Below, piece after piece: positions 36,286-41,360 of a stretch of DNA of 41,360 nucleotides. The stretch comes from a virus, in the IMG/VR virus record IMGVR_UViG_3300045996_000859, positions 1 through 41,360 of that record, one strand, 5' to 3'. The notes under the pieces were generated by a model that was given only the letters and a program-made list of their open reading frames with translations, ran no database searches and was not told the origin of the DNA. Position numbers and translations under genes: made by a program. How positions within the stretch are numbered: the stretch's first letter is position 1; each line of letters begins with the position of its first letter.

Positions 36286-36704
36286 GGCGTCAGAAAGGCG
36301 CGGTAGCGGATCGAGACGGGCAGCATGACCCAACCGGGTTCCTCGATCGCCGGGCCGATGTGCGGCGGCGACAGGATTGAGAACGTGGTCGCTTGGTGCG
36401 TCACCTGCGTGCCGGTCGTGAAGTGCTCGCACAACGCCGCGGCGGTCTCATACGCGGCGATGATGCCCGACCCTTCCGGGTAGAACACGTTGACTTGAAA
36501 GATGCCGCGGAACTCGTTGACGAACCCGGCGACATCAAACGCTTCGGTCATGCTCGGCATGATGTACGCGCGCAGGTACGCGGTGCCGGTCGATGGCGCG
36601 AACGGCAGGCCGGGCTTGGCGATCGACAGGCTGTTGTTGCTGGCGAAGATGTCGAGATGGTCGGTCAGCGCCCGAAAGATCTTGACTTCGAGTCCGATGG
36701 TCAC
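36282..36704 (-). CDS. tail terminator-like protein (DUF4128-like)
   Basis: 140 residues from GTG 36704 (GTGA with the gp10-like gene). LEVKIFRALTDHLD, GTAYLRAYIMPS, RGIFQVNVFYPEGSG, and ending VMLPVSIRYRAF are the pattern of DUF4128/minor tail terminator proteins. It would close the tail tube at the head side. Order after gp10-like protein fits. Confidence 0.72.
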   Translation of the reverse strand: MTIGLEVKIFRALTDHLDIFASNNSLSIAKPGLPFAPSTGTAYLRAYIMPSMTEAFDVAGFVNEFRGIFQVNVFYPEGSGIIAAYETAAALCEHFTTGTQVTHQATTFSILSPPHIGPAIEEPGWVMLPVSIRYRAFLTP

Positions 36705-37120
36705 GGGCGTTCCTTTTGGGCTTCGGCGGCGGCGCGGTTCACCGCCGCCTGAAACTCGTCGACGGTGGTGCGCACGATGCCGGCCGGCGCTTGCTTCGAG
36801 TGGCCGTATTCGAGCCGCACCGCGTAAGGCAGGTTGTTTGCGAGGTAGACGCGATCACCGGCCTTGGCGCCCGCGATGGTCGCCGAGGCGCTCGCGATGG
36901 TGCCAGTGCCGGCCTTGTCGAGACGGCCCGTCAGGCCGCCCGGCACGCTGTTGATCCCGGCCATCCAGTGTCCGCGGAAGCGCCCGGTATCGACCGGCGA
37001 CTTCATGACGACCTTGGTCATGAGGTCGAGGGCGACCTTGCGGACCACCAAGTCGGCGCGGTCGCCCGCCTTCTCGACCCATCGTGAGATGTCGAGTTTG
37101 AACGATGCCGACCGTGCCAA
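36701..37120 (-). CDS. HK97 gp10-like head-tail joining protein
   Basis: 139 residues from TTG 37120, AGAAAG upstream being a weak RBS. SPVDTGRFRGHWMAGIN is the hallmark 'PVDTGxxR' segment of the HK97 gp10 family, followed by ANNLPYAVRLEYGHSKQAPAG, also typical. It helps to join head and tail. Confidence 0.82.
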   Translation of the reverse strand: MARSASFKLDISRWVEKAGDRADLVVRKVALDLMTKVVMKSPVDTGRFRGHWMAGINSVPGGLTGRLDKAGTGTIASASATIAGAKAGDRVYLANNLPYAVRLEYGHSKQAPAGIVRTTVDEFQAAVNRAAAEAQKERP

Positions 37121-37132
37121 GAATGTCGCTTT

Positions 37133-37249
37133 CTGTGTCGGGCGGAGAACGGACAGGCTGGGGTTTTCCCCTTATCCTGCCTGCTCTCTCGCCCGATCTG
37201 CCCCCATAGGTGGGCGAGGCCCTAGCGCGCCATCCGGCGCGCTTTTTTT
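37133..37249 (+). ncRNA. probable structured small RNA with intrinsic terminator
   Basis: On the plus strand the gap between two minus-strand genes folds into a nested outer stem TCGGGCG (37138-37144) / CGCCCGA (37190-37196), with GAGA/TCTC, CAGGC (37154-37158) / GCCTG (37179-37183) and GGGG-TTTT-CCCC (37160-37171) inside, then a GCCC/GGGC hairpin (37200-37215), and a terminator GCGCGCC-ATCC-GGCGCGC followed by seven T (37225-37249). A weak promoter (TTGAAC at 37098-37103, 17 bases, GAATGT) is suited to a start near 37132. It is not a tRNA and I recognise no known family. The T-run overlaps the stop codon of the minus-strand gene. Confidence 0.55.
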
Positions 37250-37604
37250 AGAACCGGATCTGCAACTCGAAGAGGATCACGGTTCCGCCTGGCTCAAGTG
37301 GCCCGACTGAAACGATATCATAGATCATCGCGCCGTGAACGAACTTGTCACCGGGGTTCGGCGTGATGGCGAGCCCCTCGGCCGAGACGTAGACCTTCCG
37401 GTCGCGCGCCTGAATGTACGTCCCGTCGCGCTCGCGGTGGGCGTAGTCAGTGATGACGCATGTGACCGCCGTATCGGCGGAGCTCTGCGTCGGGTTCCAG
37501 TTGTCCGACCCGCCGTTGGTGACGCGCCGGATGGTGGCGGCCTGGCCGAAGTTGGCGATCAGCCGCGCGGCGGTCGCGCGGGCCGTCACATAATCGAAGG
37601 CCAT
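37248..37604 (-). CDS. head closure / tail connector protein
   Basis: 118 residues, ATG 37604 (TAATG). VTARATAARLIANFGQAATIRR, then beta strands (VTCVITDYAHRER, KVYVSAEGLAI, DKFVHGAMIYDIVSVGPLEPGGTVILFELQ). Consistent with stopper or head-closure proteins of siphophages. Position between DnaT-like connector and gp10-like protein supports this. Confidence 0.68.
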   Translation of the reverse strand: MAFDYVTARATAARLIANFGQAATIRRVTNGGSDNWNPTQSSADTAVTCVITDYAHRERDGTYIQARDRKVYVSAEGLAITPNPGDKFVHGAMIYDIVSVGPLEPGGTVILFELQIRF

Positions 37605-38161
37605 TAGGCTCTCACGATCGGAATGGAGCCAAACGAGCCGCCGACCCCGCGCAGCAGCGGCGCCAAGAGATCGTCAAGCGTCTGAATGAACGGGCGCGTG
37701 CGCTCGGCGACCGACGAGTTGCTCGATCCGGTCGCGGCGTATTGGGTCTCGGTCTCAAGCGGCCCGACCTTCTCGCGCACCATCGTGACCGACCCAGCGG
37801 TCGACACGTCGGGTGCCAGGAAGCCCGGCTCCTCAAGTTCGCGCAGCGCGGCCTCGGCCTGCGCGCGCTTCAACTCGGGCGGGATCACGTCGCTGTCGAT
37901 AACCCAGCCTTCGGAGTCGGTCGCGCCGACGCGCGGCCACATGAGGGCTTGATCACGCCCGAGCTTGCGAAGGCCGTTGAAGCGCGGGCCGTAGCGGCCG
38001 TCGAGGTAGGCGAGCGCCCGGCGCAGGGCGGCTTCCTTGTCCTCGTCGGACCCGTCCCACGTCGTCTGTGCGCGGTCGCTGTGATAGTCGTCCGCGTAGG
38101 CGACCGTGATGTAGCTCTCGGCCGTCGAGAGGCCGGTTCCGTCTTCAACGACAATGGCCAT
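37604..38161 (-). CDS. DnaT-like / gp6-like head-tail connector
   Basis: 185 residues, ATG 38161 (TAATG). The first 110 residues (VVEDGTGLSTAESYITVAYADDYHSDR, DKEAALRRALAYLDGRYG, ALMWPRVGATDSEG, PPELKRAQAEAALRELE) are the 'DnaT-like' domain found in phage head-tail adaptor proteins. The C-terminus is extended with a Ser/Ala segment. It likely forms the adaptor ring under the portal. Confidence 0.75.
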   Translation of the reverse strand: MAIVVEDGTGLSTAESYITVAYADDYHSDRAQTTWDGSDEDKEAALRRALAYLDGRYGPRFNGLRKLGRDQALMWPRVGATDSEGWVIDSDVIPPELKRAQAEAALRELEEPGFLAPDVSTAGSVTMVREKVGPLETETQYAATGSSNSSVAERTRPFIQTLDDLLAPLLRGVGGSFGSIPIVRA

Positions 38162-38355
38162 TAGGCGTCCTTGCGCGGTCGCCCGCGCTTGCGGGGTGCG
38201 GATGTTTCACGGGAAACGTCGTCTTGGATCGGCGCCTCGGGCGGGCGCTCATCGAAAAGGACGTGCTTCGTCGGGTCGAAGTCGGACAGGTTGATCGTCG
38301 CCCACTCGCCGCTGGCGTGCGGAAAGACGATGCGAACGGTCGGGACTTCGGCCAT
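38161..38355 (-). CDS. small acidic/basic head protein
   Basis: 64 residues, ATG 38355. A beta-like N-terminal VPTVRIVFPHASGEWATINL then an AT-hook-like basic end RKRGRPRKDA. It follows the capsid gene and hairpin and precedes the connector with TAATG. The GRPRK segment may bind DNA in the minor groove, inferred. Confidence 0.6.
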   Translation of the reverse strand: MAEVPTVRIVFPHASGEWATINLSDFDPTKHVLFDERPPEAPIQDDVSRETSAPRKRGRPRKDA

Positions 38356-38383
38356 ACTTCAAACCTCGGATACGGATGAGAGC

Positions 38384-38409
38384 GGGGCGGGACCGAAAGG
38401 CCCCGCCCC
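38384..38409 (-). terminator. stem-loop after major capsid gene
   Basis: On the minus strand GGGGCGGG-GCC / GGT-CCCGCCCC pair over 11 bp with one G-U and loop TTTC (plus-strand arms 38384-38391 and 38402-38409). It lies 8 bases after the capsid stop. No U-run; a partial terminator or a 3' stabiliser that lets capsid be made in excess is the usual meaning. Confidence 0.55.
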
Positions 38410-38417
38410 AATTGTCA

Positions 38418-39563
38418 TTAGCCGATGAGCAGGGCGAGGTGCTCAGGCTTCACAACCTTCACGCCCCACGCGATACCGACTTCCCAGCTAACCTGGCGGT
38501 ACTGGCGGTACAGCGCGACTTCGAACGCGAGGCCCGACACCGGGTCCTGCACGATCACGCGGTCATCGGCGATGTCGCCGCCTTCCGGCTGCGCCGGGGT
38601 GCGGGTCACAAGCTGGATCGCATTGCGCGAGAACGCCATGTTGGCGGTGTAGCTGTTGCCCACCGTCAGCGCGTCGTCATCGGCTTCCGTGACGAGCAAG
38701 CCCGGCTTGGCGATGACGAGGGTCGTGCCACCGCTGAGAGCGGTCGTCACCACGTACTTGTCGCTGGTCCCCGCAAACGTGACGATATCGCCGGCCAGGA
38801 TGGTGCCCGTGCCGGTATCGACCGTTAGCGTGGTCTGGCCGGCGACTTCGCCAGTCGTTGCCACGTTGATGAGGTAGCCCGAGCCGGTGCCCTTGGTGTG
38901 CGCCTTGATCTGCCGCGAGTTGCGCAGATTGAAGCCCTCGAGCATCCCGATCACGCCACGACGCAGAAGGTCGTCGGTGCCGGCCTCGTTGACCTTGAAC
39001 AGCACGCTCTGCTTGCCGCGGATGTTCGCCATCGCAGCGGCGCCGAGCACGAGCTGAAGGTCCGAAGTCGGGGCGCCGTTGTCCTCAAGGATGCGTCGAA
39101 CGCCAGCGGCGTCGCTGAGATCGCCGGCGGTGCCGAACGGGGCCGTTGCGGCGGTGCCGTGAGCGCGCGAAGCGGCAACGTACAGTGCAGCAAGGTCGGA
39201 CTCGACCTCGTTCGCGAGCGTGCGGAACGCCTGCGCGAAGCTGTCACGCGCAATCGCGCCGTTGTTCTCGCCAAGCGACAAGCGCTGCTCGCCGGTCAGG
39301 TTGAAGGACACCTTACGCGACTTTGTGATCGCTACGTCAACGTAGTCCATCACGCGGTCGGTGCCGGTGGAGGTGGCATTCGACGCCGTGATGTCGGCGG
39401 CGGTCATCGCCGGGACAACCGGGCTGCGCACCGTCTGGTCAACGGCGGCGCCGTCAGCCTTCGAGTCGCGGGAAACGGCCGGAACGAGGCCGACGAGTTC
39501 GCGCGACACAACGTCGAGCGCCTCATACATGGTCGGGATAAGACCCGTAATCGTGTTAGCCAT
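38418..39563 (-). CDS. major capsid protein, P22 coat-like
   Basis: 381 residues, ATG 39563. The N-terminus MANTITGLIPTMYEALDVVSRELVGLVPAV... is the hallmark of the P22 coat (gp5) family; other blocks are KSRKVSFNLTGEQRLSL and AFEVALYRQYRQVSWEVGIAWGVKVVKPEHLALL. There is an inserted beta-rich segment (TTGEVAGQTTLTVDTGTG...) compatible with the I-domain of P22-type coats. It assembles the icosahedral shell with the scaffold upstream. Confidence 0.9.
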   Translation of the reverse strand: MANTITGLIPTMYEALDVVSRELVGLVPAVSRDSKADGAAVDQTVRSPVVPAMTAADITASNATSTGTDRVMDYVDVAITKSRKVSFNLTGEQRLSLGENNGAIARDSFAQAFRTLANEVESDLAALYVAASRAHGTAATAPFGTAGDLSDAAGVRRILEDNGAPTSDLQLVLGAAAMANIRGKQSVLFKVNEAGTDDLLRRGVIGMLEGFNLRNSRQIKAHTKGTGSGYLINVATTGEVAGQTTLTVDTGTGTILAGDIVTFAGTSDKYVVTTALSGGTTLVIAKPGLLVTEADDDALTVGNSYTANMAFSRNAIQLVTRTPAQPEGGDIADDRVIVQDPVSGLAFEVALYRQYRQVSWEVGIAWGVKVVKPEHLALLIG

Positions 39564-39604
39564 AGTGGCGGTTTGCTTTCAGGTAAGGCTCGGAGCCGTG
39601 TTGA

Positions 39605-40357
39605 TTAGTCGGTGATCCGTCCGCCGGCTTTGAAGTGAGCGGCGCGTGCGGCCATGCTCATGCCCTCAAAGGCTTTGCGGGAGATCGTTGCTGCGGCCGT
39701 CCCGGCCTGTTTGTTGGGCGGCGTCCCGCTGCCCGCTACGCCCCGCGCCTTGAATAACGTGGGGTATCGTTTGATGGCCTCGTTCACGAGGTCGTCCAAG
39801 GTGGCAAAGCCGTCTGAGGCGGTGCCCGCGAGCGGCGTCACGCCGTCATCGTGCATAACCCTGTGGAAGCGCTTGCCGTCTTGTGTTTCGGACTTGACGC
39901 GCTTTGCAAGCCGGTCAGAGAGCAGTTCAAGGCCCTCTTCGGTCACGCCGGCTTTGGCGAGCGCGTTGGTCAATGTGTTGCCGACCGTTGCCGCGCGCTC
40001 GGACTGCGCTAGCGCATCGCGCTCGGCCTTCAGGGTGTCGAGTTCGGCCTGCCATGTCTTTCTGTGCTGCGCGAGCACGGCATCGAAGTCGCCCTTTTCG
40101 CGGGCGGCGGCCTCAGTGGCGGCCTCGCGCTCGGCGATCAGCTTGCGGATCTCTTTGGGGTTAAGCCCAGTGAATTCTTTTGCGGTACGCTCGGCGGCCT
40201 CGCGAGCCTCGCGCTCGCGCTTCAGCGCCGACTTGAGGCCGGACGTATCTTCGACGCCTTCGACCTTGAGGCGGAATTTATCGCCATCGGGCTCATAAAA
40301 CTCGCGCACGGCTTCGGGGAGGTTGTCGAGGGTGTCGGCGATCAGGGTGAGGGACAT
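39605..40357 (-). CDS. scaffolding protein
   Basis: 250 residues, ATG 40357. A long charged helix at about 40-125 (LKREREAREAAERTAKEF, IRKLIAEREAATEAAAREKGDFDAV, ELDTLKAERDALAQSE), then a compact C-terminal part with a basic end, typical of phage scaffolds (DUF-type 'phage minor structural GP20-like'). It lies directly before the capsid gene. The 41-base spacer to the capsid gene holds no feature. Confidence 0.8.
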   Translation of the reverse strand: MSLTLIADTLDNLPEAVREFYEPDGDKFRLKVEGVEDTSGLKSALKREREAREAAERTAKEFTGLNPKEIRKLIAEREAATEAAAREKGDFDAVLAQHRKTWQAELDTLKAERDALAQSERAATVGNTLTNALAKAGVTEEGLELLSDRLAKRVKSETQDGKRFHRVMHDDGVTPLAGTASDGFATLDDLVNEAIKRYPTLFKARGVAGSGTPPNKQAGTAAATISRKAFEGMSMAARAAHFKAGGRITD

Positions 40358-40380
40358 TCAGCGTCTCGCTGTTGTTCCGT

Positions 40381-40410
40381 GGAACGTTCCGGAACGTTCC
40401 GGAACGTTCC
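40381..40410. promoter_or_regulatory. three tandem perfect palindromes before capsid operon
   Basis: The decamer GGAACGTTCC is repeated exactly three times without spacer (40381-40410), with a partial half-site TTCCGTGGAA just before. The 10-base period puts all copies on one face of the DNA. They lie 24-53 bases upstream of the scaffold start, just behind the terminator of the other late block. A protein-binding site controlling the head-tail operon is the simplest reading. Confidence 0.6.
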
Positions 40411-40436
40411 AGCGGTTAAGGTGCCGTCACGGCACG

Positions 40437-40467
40437 AAAAACCCGCCGCGAGATCACCTCGGGCGGG
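40437..40467 (-). terminator. intrinsic terminator of late block A
   Basis: Minus strand: CCCGCC CGAG / CTCG C GGCGGG with one bulge and a 5-base loop, followed by TTTTT (arms 40442-40447, 40449-40452 / 40458-40461, 40462-40467; T-run 40437-40441). A canonical rho-independent terminator 28 bases after the stop of 40496-40861. Confidence 0.85.
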
Positions 40468-40495
40468 CGGGGAGGCTTAGTGTGTGGACAGATGT

Positions 40496-40861
40496 TTACG
40501 AACGAACGAGGTCGGCTTCGAGCGTGAACGTGCCGACCGTCACGGTTGCGACGTTGCCGGACGAGTCGACGACCTCGGCCTCATGATACCACTCGCCAGC
40601 CCTCAGATCCTCGGTGTCCTCGGGCTCCAGCGTGATGTTCAGCGTGTAGAGTCCGCTACTAGACGTGATCGTGATGCCGTCACCGCCTGTCGCTTTCTGG
40701 ATATAGACGTTCGTGCCGGTCGAGGTCGCGGAACGGCCCATCCACCAGCGCGCGGTTGCCCCAGTGAGATTGACGTTCGCGCCGTCGCCGTCGAGCACCG
40801 GAATAGTGATCGTGTGCGAGTCGCCGCGCCACATCCTGATATCTTGACCTTCGGATGGCAT
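40496..40861 (-). CDS. virion protein with Ig-like/BppU-like fold
   Basis: 121 residues, ATG 40861. TITIPVLDGDGANVNLTGATARWWMG, then VYIQKATGGDGITI, YTLNITLEPEDTEDLRAGEWYHEAEVVDSSGNVATVTVGTFTL. This is the pattern of BppU N-terminal/Ig-like domain proteins found near tails and fibres. Last gene of late block A. Confidence 0.68.
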   Translation of the reverse strand: MPSEGQDIRMWRGDSHTITIPVLDGDGANVNLTGATARWWMGRSATSTGTNVYIQKATGGDGITITSSSGLYTLNITLEPEDTEDLRAGEWYHEAEVVDSSGNVATVTVGTFTLEADLVRS

Positions 40862-40870
40862 CGAAAACCC

Positions 40871-41360
40871 TTATTCGCCGATCGTGCCGGCGAGCGCAGT
40901 GGAGATGTCGAACGTGCCCGCAAGGCCCGTCGCGATGTCGAACGTGCCGGCGAGCGTGATGTCGTAAATGTCAGGCAGCACGGCCGCGGCGTTTACGACG
41001 GTTGCGCTAAAGAACGTGTTTGTGTTCGTGAAGAGCGCGGGCGTCAGCGTGACGGCACCGGTCGTCACGGTCGGCGCGTGGAATGTCGACGTATTCGTAA
41101 ACAGGCTCGGCGCAAGGGTGACGGCACCGGCCGAGACGGTTGCGCTGTAGAATGTTGACGTGTTCGTGAACAGCGCGGGTTCGAGCGTCGCCGCGCCCGT
41201 GCTGACGGTCGGAGCGAAGAACGTCTGCGCATTGGTGAACAGCGCAGGCGTCAGTGTGACGGCTCCGACACTGACGGTCGGAGCGTGGAATGTCTGCGCG
41301 TTCGTGAACAGCGCGGGCGTAAGCGTTACGGCGCCGGTCGTGACCGTTGCCGCGAAGAAC
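40871..41360 (-). CDS. repeat-containing virion/tail protein, C-terminal part (begins at the other end)
   Basis: The frame enters from the right edge and stops at 40871. It contains about 4-5 of the 23-residue units, and ends VLPDIYDITLAGTFDIATG...TFDISTALAGTIGE with a second short repeat (AGTFDI). The 126-base redundancy lets it be joined to the part at 1-216. The GTG near 41068 is not a start, since the same frame is open up to the edge. Confidence 0.75.
   Translation of the reverse strand, partial: FFAATVTTGAVTLTPALFTNAQTFHAPTVSVGAVTLTPALFTNAQTFFAPTVSTGAATLEPALFTNTSTFYSATVSAGAVTLAPSLFTNTSTFHAPTVTTGAVTLTPALFTNTNTFFSATVVNAAAVLPDIYDITLAGTFDIATGLAGTFDISTALAGTIGE
41234..41359. repeat. terminal redundancy (copy 2)
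   Basis: Identical to bases 1-126; removal of one copy leaves about 41,233 unique bases and closes the circle in frame through the repeat gene. Confidence 0.9.

Noticed and set aside
37133-37249. tRNA or tmRNA at this hairpin-rich gap
   Set aside because: No acceptor/T-loop arrangement; the terminator and stems fit a different small RNA.
40871-41068. Independent 65-residue gene from GTG 41068
   Set aside because: The frame is open to the right edge and continues, through the redundancy, to an ATG at 216; the GTG is an internal Val codon of a repeat.

Overview
The window is a complete, essentially circular genome of a temperate, long-tailed (siphovirus-like) phage of an alphaproteobacterium. 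Bases 1-126 are repeated exactly at 41234-41359, so the unique length is about 41.23 kb, and one repeat-protein gene runs across the artificial ends. The evidence for a phage is a full head and tail gene set: TerS, TerL, portal, MuF-like protein, scaffold, P22-type coat, connectors, tail tube, frameshifted chaperones, tape measure, tail-tip proteins, holin and endolysin. The evidence for a temperate life is a tyrosine integrase and an XRE-type regulator. The evidence for an alphaproteobacterial host is a GcrA-family regulator, high GC, BR0599/DUF2460 tail proteins and a DUF4055 portal. The exact host cannot be named from sequence alone.

Layout. (A) From about 8.6 kb down through 1 and on to 40.5 kb (minus strand): TerS, TerL, a DNA methyltransferase, portal, exported nuclease, exported Cys-rich protein, MuF-like head protein and a set of structural or adhesin-like proteins, ending at an intrinsic terminator at 40437-40467. 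(B) From 40.36 kb down to 23.68 kb (minus strand): scaffold, major capsid, connector genes, tail and lysis genes, read from a start that lies just behind three perfect 10-bp palindromes. Hairpins follow the capsid and tail-tube genes, and a -1 frameshift joins the two chaperone ORFs. (C) 19.4-23.25 kb (plus strand): a tightly coupled early operon with many tiny membrane peptides, a Bet/RecT annealase and a zinc-site protein, closed by a 12-bp-stem hairpin. (D) 19.23 kb down to 8.6 kb (minus strand): XRE regulator, a basic protein, VRR-NUC nuclease, GcrA homologue, PP-loop enzyme, replication initiator-like protein, a chain of micro-proteins joined by 4-base overlaps, integrase and an HExxH protein. 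(E) A small plus-strand island at 11.3-12.1 kb sits inside D and has its own putative promoter.

How it works together (inference). The XRE regulator and the divergent 19.2-19.4 kb region would set lysogeny against early expression. GcrA and the methyltransferase may plug into the host methylation-dependent cell-cycle circuit. Annealase, VRR-NUC and the initiator-like protein serve replication and recombination. Blocks A and B build and release virions. Three small plus-strand genes (3.2, 33.7 and 36.1 kb) and one probable plus-strand structured RNA (37.13-37.25 kb) interrupt the minus-strand late operons.

The least explained items are the structured RNA, the set of overlooked membrane micro-proteins, the GcrA / PP-loop / VRR-NUC cassette and the triple palindrome in front of the capsid operon. 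No tRNA, CRISPR array or insertion sequence was seen.
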